A stretch of 64,000 nucleotides of DNA from Blattamonas nauphoetae (Eukaryota > Preaxostyla > Oxymonadida), in assembly GCA_033064195.1 (NCBI GenBank), contig JARBJD010000019.1:62001-126000 (forward strand), read 5' to 3'. Made by a program: the position numbers and the translations under genes. Position 1 is the stretch's first letter. Each line of letters opens with the position of its first letter. Shown piece after piece: positions 47,101 through 59,780 of this stretch. The notes below the pieces were generated by a model. That model was not told the DNA's origin and did not search any database. It saw only the letters and a list, made by a program, of their open reading frames with translations.

Positions 47101-48980
47101 ACACATTCGAATCCTCAACCGAACCGAAACCTTTAAACTCCAACAACTCGTCAATGATCTTCGAAGATCAAAAAACGTTCGAAGAAGACGACCAACAAAA
47201 TGCCGACGATGCATCTCTTCCAGTTGTGCCTCTGCCAAGACGGAGATTGGGTGGGAGGGGAACAGACTCACCTTACAACCACTCTGATGTGTACAGCACT
47301 GGAATGCTTCCGCCGCTGAATCACTACAACTCATCTCCCTCGCACTCAACAATATTGTATGATCAGCAAACAGGAGCTCAATTCTCACCCTCATTGAATG
47401 CCAATGTCCCTCAGTTCTCACTCAACCAGCCACCACCCCAGTTTTTGCTTAACGGGCCAACACAGCCACCAGTCGAGACGAAGACAGACTTCGGATTTGG
47501 ACAATTCACCGCTCGCTCCCTTCTGACACAGCGGGACGAGGATGACGACCATCAAACCCGACGAGACGACGCTGAGTGGGAAGAGGCATTCGAGAACGCA
47601 GTGGAGGATCTGATCGCTGGTCACAAGACCATCCACAGCGGGATCCCAATCATGACGAAGATCATCATGGTCTCTCACGTTGTCCTCGTTTTTGGGCTGC
47701 TGGTTGTCTACATAGTTCCAAACAATTTCTCGTTCAACAGCTTCACAGACAGCGTGGACAACATCCTTCTCGCAGCGATCCGCCCCATTTGTCTGACCAA
47801 TTCAAACTTCTTCCTTCTCAACCTCGCCTTCGACATGCCCTTCCTCGTCTTCCCCAAACTCATCACTCACCCAACCAGCACAAACCCTGTCTGGAACGAT
47901 TCGTCGCATCTGTCTCAGGATCGGAGCTACACTCTGAAGCTTCTGTCTGGATCGTTGGATTACTTCCGCAAGACCAGCCTCATCACCCACTTCGGCACAA
48001 CAACGGACACATTGACAAACGACAAGCTAATCGACGCCCGAACCATCACCCGATTCGATAATGACTTCAACATCGAACAGCTGCTCGTTCCTGGAGACTG
48101 TTTCATGACAGACAAAGCGTCCTGCATCGCGGAACCGATCCATGAACGACTGTACGAATCACATGACACCTTGGCCGGACTGCAATCTCTTGTATCGCGC
48201 TTTCTTCAGTATGGAGAATTCCTGAAAGAGGAAGATGAATCACAGTTCGACGAAAACCATCCGATCTTCCATTTCATGAACTCTGCTCTGCGAAAGGACC
48301 TGCGTGAGGGGACAGTGAGCATGATGGAACGAATGTGCAAAGACTGCGGTGCTGACAAGGACGTCTTCATGAGCAATCTTCTTATCTTCATGGTTGTGCT
48401 CGTCGTGGCATACTTCTTCCTCCAATTCGTCATGATTCAGCCGTACGTGACGTTCAAGCGAATGGGACTGGAGGATCGACGACTGGACGAGCTGATCTCG
48501 TTCGACACCGACGATGGAAACTATATTAGGTTTGTGGATGCGATGAAGATTGGGAACAAAGGAATCGACGGCCAAAGAGAAAAGATGATTGAGGCAGCGA
48601 ACAACGTGATCCGGATGCACGAGCAGCACGAGAGCGCGGGGATGCAGGAGACAGCGATGGATGAGCTGATGAAGGCGACGAAGCGAGCGTTCCGGGAAGA
48701 GGAGCAGAACATGGTGGACCGTCTGAAGGCGGGAGGGAAGAAGAGCAAGGAAGACAGGCGAGCATCGAAGGTGTCGGTGGGAAAGACCTCTTCGCTGACA
48801 AACGAACAGATTGACTCGCACAAACTGGAGCACCGTGTGATGATCCAACGGCTGGGCATCATCTTCGATGGTCTGCGTGGCAAGAACTTGGCTCGACAAG
48901 CAATCTCCGTCCGCCATCTGACACGCCTCTTCGACAGGCATTTCATCACCAGCGACGTGTGCGATTTGACAAATGGGTGA
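44176..48980 (+). CDS. TmcB/TmcC-like multi-pass membrane protein, 1583 aa
   Basis: Exon 44176-44301, intron 44302-44354, exon 44355-48980. The upstream ATG was chosen because it adds 42 cytoplasmic residues in frame (MEDERKSTNSALTASSLEGG). About eight membrane segments lie in the first 350 residues (for example LYGIVPIALLALLIIFIVAL). A TPR-like block of the TmcB type follows: VLLADYALFLQTVSKN, DVAVLRSYGVMLQKI, YVLTKADQIEED. More membrane segments near residues 655 (IFLLISAGHFIGIAGFIAAY), 865, 1170 and 1410 flank large extracellular-like regions and a polar, acidic loop. In trichomonads such proteins often end in an adenylate cyclase domain; none is present here. Confidence 0.78.
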
Positions 48981-49405
48981 ATCTCTGTCAACCATACTCG
49001 TTCCATTTCCGCCCATTTTCGCCCCAAACGCCACACTTGACTTTCAAAACGTGTTTATTGCAGTTTTTGTTCTTTCTCTCTATTCTTACGGATTCAAGTC
49101 TTAATCTTCTTCTTTTGATTAAAATATAAAGCCGGCCATCCTTTTCATTGGTCGGATTCTTCATCTATTTCTTCAATTTTGTCGATCTTCTGATTAAACT
49201 TGAGGAACTTGGAATTGAAATGGGTCGGTTTCGTCGAGGATTTCGGAAGACAGCCTCGCTGTCTGTTTGGAATGTGTCCTTTTTCATTTGTATGATGGAA
49301 AAACCGACATAGAAACGTCGTCCGAGTCTTTCGACTTCCGAAACTGAATGATAAACCATGTTTAACGAGATAACAACGTGAATGTGAAATACTCAATTAA
49401 AATAA
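48981..49405. other. Convergent 3' spacer, no gene seen
   Basis: Four hundred bases between a plus-strand and a minus-strand gene end. AATATAAA near 49123 could serve as a poly(A) signal, but this is unproven. Confidence 0.4.
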
Positions 49406-52400
49406 TCAAATATCCGAGTTAGGATCATCGATTGGAAAATGTTGGTGAACCCACTCGTCAGGACTTAATGGATATATCTCAGAATCATCGAATGGATCAT
49501 CCTGCTCGGATAACGTGGCAATACGAAAATCATCCAAGTCTGGATCCTCGAATATGTCATCATGGGGAGACCACACAACACGAGAATACTCATTGTCGTC
49601 AATACCATCGAATGGTTCGTCGAGTAGGAATCCTCCTTCATCATCATAATTCTCATCATCTTGAGCATAAGGGTATTGATCAGCATCGAAAGGGAGGGCT
49701 GGGATATTCATGAGGGGAACTACCGGATTGGCAAGGAGAGGCTGGACGATTTGGTCATTGAAGTCCGGAACATTGAGATTACGTTTAGCATTTGCTCCAA
49801 ACCACTCGTTCAGAAATGTCAACGAGGACGAGTCAACATCGTCATAAAGCCTGACTTCCACCTTTTCCTCACACAGACAGATAGTTCTTCTGTCTTCTAT
49901 CCCGTCCTCACGCAGAGCGAGCACAAACTGGCCGACTTTTGGGTTGGATTGATTCAAGCGAGATGTGAACAGGTCGTTGAATCGGTTGAAAAGTGGGAGC
50001 GATGATGGGATGGTGTCCAGACGAACAAGAGCGACTGAGAGGACAGAAAGAAGAGAGGAGAGAGGAAGGGTGGAGAGGGAATGGTGTCGAGAGGGAGTGT
50101 GGAGAGAGTGGATGGAGTTCCGGTGTGGATGAGAGACAGAACGAGAGAGATGAACAAATTCAGGAGTTGCATGTGTTCGAGCTGCATTGAAAAACGATCC
50201 GTTCTGTCAGGAGATGAAGGTACAATAATTGAGAGAATTCGAGTGAGGAAGGGAGCGAATGGAATGAGAGTGGAAGCAGTTATCTTGGTAGTATCGTCTG
50301 GAAATACCATTCTGTGGAGTGAGATGACGAGCTGTTGCGGTGTTGTGCGTCTGTCTTTCTGAGCGAGGCTGATCACAAATGGACCATCAGATGTCAGTTT
50401 TCCAGTGCAGCTTGTTCTTCTCTCCTCCAAAGTCAAACTCACACTCTTCGCTGCTTCCTTTGAGATAGAAACAATCAGATTCTCATCCAGTTCTCGAAGA
50501 AGAAGAGAAGCTGTGTTTGAGGAATCGAATAAAAAAGGTGTTCGAACGAATCCAGAAGTTGGCATGTTGTCATATCGTTGAGATGGTGTCTGGTCTGTGT
50601 CGAGGCTGGCAGAGAGTAGGATGGAGGCGATAATGGACGGGAGTGGTTGTTGGGTGACGGACGATTGGAGACTGCTTCTGAAAGGAGCAGTGGCTGTGCA
50701 GATTGAGAAAGGCGTTGACGTGTTTTGTGTTCTCTCTTCGATCTTCTGCAGAAGGAGCAGGATGTCACGAAGTCGAGGGAGATATGTTGTCACTACGAGT
50801 GGGACTAGATAATCGATGGATGGTGTTGGGTCGAACGACTCGATTTTCATCATCGATCGCAGCACTTTCAAACACGAATCGACAATCTGTGATGTCATTT
50901 CATCCTTTCCCACAAAATGTCCAACCTCCACTTCTTCTCGACGACGAGCAGCCATCACACGAAGAGCATTCAAGACATTTGGAAACAATATTTTGTTTTC
51001 GTCGCTCGTCAACAACCGCAATACAGCATGTGGATTGTTGTTTGTGTCGACAGTGTCCACAATGTGAGCCAGGGCGGTTGAAACAAGCGGAAGATTGTTG
51101 ATGTGACCAGAAAACTCGACAACACGGTGGAACGCATCTGGATTCGAGTCGAGAAGGAACTTGAGGCGTGGAGTTGATCGTATTGTGTGAATCGACAAGA
51201 TGAAAAGCGCTTGTGCGTCGTTCTCCACTTTCGTCAGTTCTTCTGTAAAGTCGGGGACACGCTTTGAAACAACAGCCAGCTGTGTCACAAGCCTCCATCT
51301 CTCCTCACCCTCAGCTGTTCTCAGTTTCTCAACAAGTAACATCTCCATAGGTGAGACATGTCTGGGAGGGAGTGACAGGTCAGGTGCGACATTGATGGAC
51401 GAGAGGAGCTCGGCCACATTTCTCGTTTCTGTGAGGAGGGCGACGGGTGTGTTGTACGAATGCACAGTCGCCATCTCAATCAAGCATTCCACCACCCGAT
51501 CGAGAGAGACGGGCACAAATCTGACATGTGACCTGACGAATGTGTTGAACGACGAAAGAAGCAGTGTTTGAAAGTCGACTCCAAGAAATGGGAAGAGATG
51601 GACAAAGTTTGTGTCTCTTCTCATCTCATCTTCGTGATTCAAGTTCTGTCCCAGACGAGGAATGCGGTAGGCGCGGCTGATTTCGATGTTTGCAAGTGTT
51701 GTCAGTGAAGTGAGTGGTGATGGCTTGCTGGTGTCGTTCCACACACTTGGTTGTTGGGACAATCCGCACAGCTCGGAAGAAATAAAGGGGAAGGCGTGAG
51801 GGAGCGATGTGGTAGAGTAGAGGGCGTTCACAAGACAACCAGTGAACGGAATCCCAAGCATTTTCACAAATTCAAAGATGTCGTGTTGTTTGGTGATGGT
51901 GCGGCGAGAATGCATCTCCACACATCGACCTGCTTCGGCACATATGGATTCACAAGACCCTTTCCTGTGATCCATATCTCCCGACGTCTGAGTATGATGA
52001 TGGAGAAATGCATCACTGAGAGGGAATGTCGTTGGAGTATCGAAAAGGAGTGCTTCTGTGTGTGATCTGGACAGGCTACACTGGCTTGAGAAGGTCGATA
52101 CAGCAGCTGTCGACAGGTCGTCGTTCGTGCTCGCAGCGGAGAGGACGAGGAGAGTGAGAAGAGAGGAAACAATCCCGTTGAAGCTTGTTCTGTGCTGGAG
52201 CAGATCAATCCTCACTTCTGCCATCGTGTTGAGCAGCACAACCCAATTCTGTGTCGCTCGACCAAAGTCCAGACAGCGTGGTTCAGATGGATCTTCAGAC
52301 ACCACTCGAACTGTCCACAGAGCAGTCGAGAGAGCGCTGTCCACAATCTGTTCAGCGTGTTTCTTAACGAGGCGGTGGAAGAAGGAAGGGTTTGTGCTGG

Positions 52401-53691
52401 CCATGCGGAAGAAGGAGCTGGCAGGGTCAGTGAACGAGCGAGGAGAGAGGATGTCGTGGAAAGGGAAAGTTGGGTCGAGGAGCGTGTCGGTGTGTTTGGT
52501 GAAGAGGGGAGAGGAAGACTGGCTGAGTGTGGAAATGAGGGTGAGGTCTCGGTCGTGACGGAAGGGAGTGTCGGATGGAGAAGAAGAGACTGTGATTCTT
52601 TCGAGGAGTGAGTCGATGCGGTCGGGATGGGCTGGAGAAGAGATGGAAAGTGTGAGGAAGCTTCAAAAATGACAAACCTGTCAGAAAGGTTGCTGTGTGT
52701 TGGAGACATTGAGAAAGAAGATTCATGGGATAGTTTTCATCATCATTTCTTTGAGATCGAATCGGATTTGGGAGTATGTCGATGAAAGCAGCAATTCTCT
52801 CCACTGGATCCTGAAAAGATTGAAGGAACAATGAAAAATCCAAACTGTGATAATTTGTGAGATTTCTTTGATCTTTGTGAAGGCTTGAAAATGGAAGTCT
52901 GCCGATGGATGGTAATCTTGGGTCATCGAGGGACGATCGATTTGTTGACCTGAAATGGCTTCGATGAAGGAGGCGAAATGAGCATCAACAATCTCTGATA
53001 AAGCCTCCCCACAACCAGTGATGGAATAAGCCAGATATTCATTGCACAGAATCTTCATCAGCATCGAAATAGAGGCTCGATGTGATGGGTTGTCGTTGAT
53101 GAGATATGGTTGAGGATCGCAGAGAAAACTGCGAAAAAGGGATGAAAGATCTTCTGAGAGAGGAGTAATTGAGACCAGGGGGCAGATTTCTGAAATTTGG
53201 GCAAGTTTAATGAGTCGAGGATTATTGATGTGATTGGGTAGTATTTGTTTGAGAATCGAATGCGAGAGTCCAGAGGAGTGAAAGAGAGTGATTATATCTT
53301 CATTGGATGATACTGAAACAATCAAAGACCGAGAAATAGACCGATTGTGGTGAGAGACTCTATATCGACTTCCTGGAGAAGGAGAAAGCATGAAAAAGTT
53401 AGAATAATGAATGAAAATAGCAAACGTGACTAGTGCGTTGAGACATGGCGGTACCAAAACGATGAAGGAGATCATGGCGTTCATCGTTGGGCATGTGGTT
53501 TAAAAACCCTGATGAGAAAACAAATTTTGACAATACAAGAAAAAGACACTCCGCAGAAGAGTAATGAGAGTTTTCTGATAAGATTGTGGATTATGCTCCT
53601 TTGTGTTAGTATATGAATCGAGAAATTCTTTGAATCGTTGTGATGGATTTTTCTCGGCTGCCGAGATAGTTTGGTAATCGAACTTTTTCAT
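49406..53691 (-). CDS. Large orphan helical protein, about 1314 aa, six exons
   Basis: Exons on minus: 53550-53691, 53431-53508, 52846-53372, 52678-52810, 50196-52631, 49406-50034; introns 41, 58, 35, 46 and 161 nt; total 3945 nt. The first five exons join cleanly (for example FLT to AHPDRIDSLL across the 46-nt intron). The last junction is less sure: the donor at 50195 is the only one giving the right phase, so a one-base frameshift near 50035 is an alternative. C-terminus very acidic (DDENYDDEGGFLLDEPFDG). Exon 1 matches the length and phase of exon 1 in the 20.6-23.2 kb gene, suggesting distant paralogy. No domain recognised. Confidence 0.65.
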
Positions 53692-53970
53692 TCAAGAAGA
53701 CTGAGATGTAGAGTTCACCGTTATCAGATGTTCAGGGCAAACCTTGTTTACAGAGATTTCGAGGACAATCAAAAAACTGTGGGTTTCATTTGTTCTCTTC
53801 ATTTGAGTGTCAAAACCATCCTTCTTACTTTGTACTGAATGTATAACCCTTTTGAGCGATTTGATCGGAAGCGACGATCGAATGGGACCCGAATAGAAGA
53901 GTAGACAGAATCGAACAGATAGCATCTGGTTAAGGGTCATTGACTCGTTCGGAAAGAACGATTGTTCACG
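53692..53970. other. Divergent promoter region
   Basis: Spacer between the minus-strand orphan and kinase 1. No promoter element could be assigned. Confidence 0.4.
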
Positions 53971-56219
53971 ATGTCAGAAACAGTCAAAGTACCTGATGGA
54001 TGTCTGTTCTCCTCTAGTATCTCAGTAATACTTCATATTGTCTTCTTTGTGTAGATACGTTCGTGAAACCGATCGACTCTGGAGGCTTCGGAAGTGTTGT
54101 TGAATTGATGGAGAATTCGACCAAGGAACATTATGCGGGAAAGATGATTCCATTTGTGACAGCAAAAGACAAAGAACGAATAGATCGTGAAGTAAATCGA
54201 CTTCGAATGTTCGTTCATCCAGGAATTGTTGGACTGAAGGAAGTGGCTTCGATGGACAATATGAAAGTGATTGTGATGGAGCTTGGAGGACAATCTCTTG
54301 CTGAAATAGTTCGAGACCACACATCTCGTGGAGTTCTTGTGGCTCGCGAAGTTTGTTTTCAAATGTTGTTTTCTCGTTGATTGTTGTTCATTTTGTTGTT
54401 CTTTGGGTTTGATGTTGTTTAGAGATTGATTATTCTTGTGTTTGTGTTTCTTTTAATTTCAGGTTGTTTATCGAGCGATGGTGGATGTTTCGTCGGCGCT
54501 GAATTTGATGCACAACCACGAAAGCGGAGGGACCGCACATGGAGATGTGAAGATGGAGAATATCCTTCTCTTCCCAGGGGGACACTTCAAACTGTGTTTG
54601 TCTTTCTCTCCATTCCTTTCTTCTTTGTCCACTTTTTTCCCGTCATTCTTTCCTTCATTCTTCCTTCAATTACACATCTCCTTTCTATTCTACATTTTTT
54701 TTCTTCAAATTATCCTTTTTCATTCCTTCTTTCTTTCATATTTCTTGTTCGTTTTGTTCGTTTAGGTGATCTGGGGGCAGCGGAATCGGAAGATGTCAGT
54801 TCGACGCGTGGAGTGATGTCTCAACTGTATGTGTCGCCGGAACGAATGGAATCCGAGACAGGAAAGGCGACGTGCTCATCGGATGTGTGGTCGTTGGGGA
54901 TTGTTCTTCACTGGCTTCTGTTTGGAGAACCGCCTTTCACAAACAAGTCACTTCTGAAACTGGGTCAAGAGATCTCATCTTTCAGTGTGTCGATGATTGG
55001 GTCAAGTTGTGGAGGAGAAGAACGTGCGCTTCTGATGCGAATGTTGGATCCTGTTTGTTTCTTCCCATCTCTTCTTCCTTCGTTCTCTTTTCATCTTTTT
55101 TTTTCATTTTCTTCATTATTTATGTTTTTTTTGTTTTCTTTTCAGAACCCAGAGATTCGAGTGACCAGTTCACAATTGTGTTCGTTTGGAGTGTTTCGTT
55201 GCCTAGTGAACACTCCCTCAGCAGTTTGGAGACTGAAAGACGCCGACGATCACACTCTCTCGACCAGGATGGAGATGTTGAAGGTTGAGCACGAGACTGA
55301 AAGGCAACAACAGCTCGTGAAGATCGCAAGATTGGAAAAATCAGAACAGGAGCTCGAAATACTCAAATGCACCCAAAAACAGACACTGGATGAATTGAAA
55401 ACAGAACAAGCAACAAATCGAAGTTTGGAAACAGAATTGAAAAATCTTCAGGAGAAACTTCGGGGACAGGAGATCGAACTTGAAATGGAAAAGAACGCCT
55501 GCAAGCTAGCTGAAGAGAAAATTAGCCGTTTGGAAAGAGAGTTGGCCGAATCGAGATCGAACCAGACTCAAACCCCATCAGCGTCCCCGCCTCATTCGAG
55601 TCGAGTTGGTTCTACTACACCTCACGCGTCGTCTCCAGCAAGACAAGGAACTGTGAGGCAATCTCAAAAAGGAGCCGCAGCGATCGAACTGTTCAATCGC
55701 AAAGACTGGAAAGTTTCGAGACATGTCTTCTCAAAAACACTGGATTCTTGGGCTTCCCTTCTCTCGTTCGAGTTAGGGGCAGTTGTGGCTCGTCTGTCGC
55801 TCACAATTAAAAAAGGACCGAACGCCGGTTTCGATATAGGGATCATCTCGTCCGAACAGAGCGACGAGGCTCTTTGGGATCACTTTCCCAAACTGAAGGG
55901 AGGAGCAGGATGGGAATTGTTTATCGATTGGCGATTTGCCATGCAGAACGACAAAGTCACAAACAGAGAAAGAGCATGTAGGGCAGGAAACAAGGGACAG
56001 CGAATGGTGTTGGAGGCAGATGGACGAGAAGGAAAGCGAACACTGAAGCTGTCACAAGATGGAGAGACACAGCCAGTCTTCTTCACGAACATCCCAGTTC
56101 CCTTCCGATTCGCTGTGTATGTCTATTTGAAGAAGGACGCAGTTGAGATTGGGTCAGTTGAAGTTGTGGACGAGCCTCAGATGGTTGGAGGATCGATTCC
56201 GATCGAGATGGATGAATAA
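53971..56219 (+). CDS. Protein kinase with coiled-coil and SPRY-like C-terminus (kinase 1)
   Basis: Exons 53971-54001, 54055-54350, 54463-54595, 54766-55052, 55146-56219; 606 aa. Gly loop DSGGFGSVVE, ATP lysine in YAGKMI, catalytic loop AHGDVKMEN (HGD in place of HRD, Asp and Asn kept), activation start DLGAAE (DLG for DFG), then SPERMES, DVWSLGIVL and FGEPPF. Kinase domain residues 10-250. Then a coiled-coil (residues 280-390) and a C-terminal beta-sandwich: GQRMVLEADGREGKRTLKLS and FFTNIPVPFRFAVYVYL, the SPRY pattern. Predicted active Ser/Thr kinase with a binding module; substrate unknown. Confidence 0.85.
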
Positions 56220-56395
56220 TGCTTAACACACTACTTCGTCATTTTATCTTTCAGTTCTATCTTCAGATTCTCGCTTCACACACCCACACAAAACAACCAT
56301 GTGGCCAATACGACAGAGTTTACCTGAAATCGTTCCATTTTTCGTTTTGGGTTGATCACTCAATCGAACCCTTGAGAGAATTGAGATAAAATCAA

Positions 56396-58217
56396 ATGAC
56401 AGATGCCATCCCAGTTCCTGATGGATGTATGTCCCTTTTCTCGATTTCATTGTCCGTTTGAATCTGTGTGTCCTGGTCAGATTCGTTCGTTAGAATCATC
56501 AACTCTGGTGGTTTTGGAACGGTTGTGGAAATGATTGAAAAGTCGACCAACATGCACTATGCAGGAAAGATAGTGCAGTGCTGGACACAGAAACACAAAG
56601 ACCGCTTCGATCGAGAGGTTGGAAGGCTGAAAACATTCTCGCATCCTCGAATCATCAAACTGAAGGAAACAATGGCGATGGAGGGCAACCGAGTGATGGT
56701 GATGGAGCTGGGCGGAAGATCTCTTGCCGAAATTGTTCAAGACTACACAAAAAGGGAAGTACCGATGCCTCGCGATGTGTGTTCGTCAGACGCCTTTTCT
56801 TCATCTTATCTTTCGTCAATTTGATTGTTTCTTGCATATTTATCTTTTACTTGTTGTTGGGTTGATTGTTTCAGGAAGTATATCGAGTGATGGAGGATAT
56901 TACGTCCGCGCTGGAATTGATGCACAACCACGAAAGCGGACGGATGGCGCACGGGGATGTCAAAATGGAGAACATCCTGATGGAGTCAGATGGTCATGCA
57001 AAGCTCTGTATGCTTCTTTCTTTCGCTCCGCCATCCTCCACTTTGTGTCCCTCCTCACCGATCTTCTGTTGTCATTCCAAGGTGATTTTGGGGCAGCTGA
57101 ATCGGAAAATGGAAGCAGCAGTCGATCAGTGATGTCGCAGCTGTACGTATCGCCGGAGCGGATGGAGTCGGAGACAGGAAAGGCGACGTGCGAGGCTGAT
57201 ATGTGGTCGTTGGGAGTTGTGCTGTATTGGCTGCTGTTTGGAGAGCCTCCTTTCAAGAGCAGATCTCTTCTGAAACTGGGTCAAGAGATCTCGTCGTTCA
57301 AAGCGACTTCGATCAGGAACACGTGTGGAGAAGAAGAGCGAGCACTGCTGATGCGAATGATGGATCCAGTGTGCCTTCCTCAACTCTAAACATTTCCTCT
57401 TTTTCTCTCTTCCACTTCTTTTTTTGATCAGAGTGCCGAATCTCGAATAACATGTCGCCAGCTGCGAGTCTCCAAGTCTTTTCAATGCATTGTGAATACA
57501 CCCACAGGAATTTGGAAGATCAAAGATGCGGACCTGAAGGAACTTTCAACGAGGTTCGCAGATGTTGAGTTGAGACTTTTGAAAGAAAATGCACTGCTCA
57601 TGTCACTCCTGGCGATGCCACCAGCGTGTGCTGGAACAGAATCGCTCCAAATACTCGACAGAACTTCTCACTCACTCACTCCAACCACTCTCACACACAT
57701 GATCCAACTCGAAAAGGGTTGGAGAACAGCATTCACTTTTCCGATCGACGAGGGAGAGTGGGAACTCAAAATCAGAGGAAACGACACACGATGGTTTCTG
57801 AGTGTGTTCTTCTCTCTTCTCATCTTTTCAGTGCTTGGCTTTCTCAGACATCCGCTTCCTGAGAATGCCACACATGAACGGTGTGGATGCCAGATCGGTT
57901 GGATTGGTGGTGATTTCAGTCTTTGGGATGGAGAGATGTGGCATGCAGGGAGAGAATTCAAGCCAGCAGGAACAAACAAGACGTGCAATCGAGTTGAGCA
58001 GACAGCAGCGATTCGAGTGAACATGTCGACTCGAGAAGCTCGACTGTTTGTGGACGATGAGGAACAGCCTGAGATCTTCCCCGACATCCCTTCTCCTCTC
58101 TGCCTCGGAATCACAACACTGATCCAACATTCTCCAATCGAAATTCTTTATCTTGCCCCAACTGACTTCTTGAACACAGAACAGGGAAGAAAAGCATTTT
58201 CCAAGTCTGTTCAATGA
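56396..58217 (+). CDS. Protein kinase with SPRY-like domain (kinase 2)
   Basis: Exons 56396-56426, 56481-56776, 56875-57007, 57082-57368, 57432-57801, 57832-58217; 500 aa. The first four exon lengths (31, 296, 133, 287) equal those of kinase 1. Motifs: NSGGFGTVVE, YAGKIV, AHGDVKMEN, DFGAAE (canonical DFG), SPERMES, DMWSLGVVLYW. There is no long coiled-coil; the SPRY-like part contains ELKIRGND, LGFLRHPLPENAT, GGDFSLWDGEMW and REARLFVDDEEQP. Only a TGA at 58215-58217 separates it from a second SPRY-like unit in the same frame. Confidence 0.85.
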
Positions 58218-58832
58218 AAGGTATTGGAAGAAGAAAAGCTGAGAGCAGAAGAGAAGATGGAGTGGATGAGAATGATACTTCGAACAGAATGGATTGGAAC
58301 TGTCTCTATCCGTGCAATCGACAGCAAAGCTCACGAACTCACTCCAACCACTCTCACACAAATGGTCAAACTCGATAAAGACAATGAGTGGAGAACAGCA
58401 TTCACTTTCCCGATCAACGAGGGAGAATGGGAACTCAAAATCAGAGGAACCGACGTAAGTCGGAATGTCAGTGTGTTCTTCTCTCATTTCATCTTTTCAG
58501 TGCTTGGCTTCCTCAGACATCCACTTCCTGAAAATGCCACACAATTTCAGTGTGGGAGGTATCTCGGTGGAATTGGTGGACACTTCTCACTTTGGAAGGG
58601 AGGGATGTGGAGAGATGGAGAATTCCAGCCAGCCGGAACTATCAAGACGTGCAATCGAACTGGACAGACAGCAGCGATTCGAGTGAACATGTCGACTCGA
58701 GAAGCTCGACTGTTTGTGGACGATGAGGAACAGCCTGGAATCTTCACCGACATCCCTTCTCCTCTCTGCCTCGGAATCACAACCCACGAACAGAATACTC
58801 AGATTGAAGTGCTGTGGCTCAAACGAATCTGA
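58218..58832 (+). pseudogene. Orphaned second SPRY-like unit
   Basis: Open in the same frame as kinase 2 right after its TGA: VLEEEKLRAEEKMEW then the SPRY-like domain, intron 58471-58500 (30 nt), ending LWLKRI at 58832. Landmarks match the kinase 2 SPRY: TAFTFPINEGEWELKIRG, LGFLRHPLPENAT, REARLFVDDEEQPGIF. The linker plus domain looks like the tail of another kinase-SPRY gene whose kinase part is missing. No own ATG precedes the linker. Either a remnant, or a C-terminal extension if the TGA is suppressed. Confidence 0.7.
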
Positions 58833-58913
58833 AGGCAGTTCTCTTCATGTCATCTCTTTGTTGTCTCTTTCTTCTTTTCAAGTGTTGTTTAATTCATTTC
58901 CAGATCTTGAATC

Positions 58914-59182
58914 AACGAACCAACATTTCCAAACAGATGAACAGAGGAATACTCAACAGAAAGAACAAGCGAGAAATGAGAACGATCAACACAAACCCAG
59001 TCTACATGTCTACGAGCTATCGGAAGAACCGCCGTTCACCGCAGACCGAACAAGTCGACGAAGGGGCGAATGGAGGAAGTGTGATGAAAGGCTCAACAGT
59101 GCAGAACGTGGCCGGGGCTCTGAGTGGAGGACTGGTGTTCGGAATGCAAGTAGCGTGGTTGATTTTGACGAACATGAAGTGA
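58914..59182 (+). pseudogene. Fragment of a membrane protein
   Basis: Short frame with a polar start and SGGLVFGMQVAWLILTNM, one membrane helix. It follows the SPRY remnant without a clear start or relation. Probably the end of an eroded gene; function unknown. Confidence 0.3.
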
Positions 59183-59338
59183 GTTGGATGCACAAATGCA
59201 TTGCGTTTCTCGAACACCGTCGCGTTTGGCCCTTTGATCGCCATGGATATCGTATTCTGTGATTTGCGGAACCTGAGTGCCACTGAATTCTGGCAGAACG
59301 GGGGATTCCTGTTCACAATTGGCCGATCTTGAATCTTG

Positions 59339-59590
59339 ATGAACGACACGATAATTCAGAATGTGTCCGTGTTCAACTGGACATTCACCCAGATCGACTG
59401 TTGGAACGAAGACTCTCCCTCTTCGGATGCCATTGAAGGGATAGTCGATCGTGAAGGAGATGTCGAGAACCCAATAATCATCATCGGTGTCGTCAATGGT
59501 GCGATGCGTCTACTGATGCTGTGGGTTTTGTGGTGCCTGTGGCGGTGGCTGCAGAAGGAAGAAGACGCACGCTTCAAACAGAATCCTTAA
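59339..59590 (+). pseudogene. Fragment of a membrane protein end
   Basis: Frame from ATG 59339: NDTIIQNVSVFNWTFTQIDC, an extracellular-looking N-glycosylation-rich stretch, then GVVNGAMRLLMLWVLWCLW and a short charged tail. It could be the C-terminus of a beta-helix-type surface gene. A single helix and no complete domain. Confidence 0.35.
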
Positions 59591-59780
59591 ACTGGCAAAA
59601 TCATACGTTGGAGTATCACTATTCAATGTTATATTATCAAAGCCAGGAATACAAACAGTAAGAATTAGCGAGGTACGATGAGACTAATGTTGACGGGAAT
59701 TGATGGATACAACCTCAAGGGGGGTTTCGTTTTGGGTTGATCACCCTCTCAAACTCTTGAACATATTGTGATAAAATCAT

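Noticed and set aside
53431-53484. Alternative start ATG 53484 for the minus-strand orphan, with two extra splice events
   Set aside because: An upstream exon (53550-53691) joins in phase, parallels exon 1 of the 20.6-kb gene and needs one fewer assumption.
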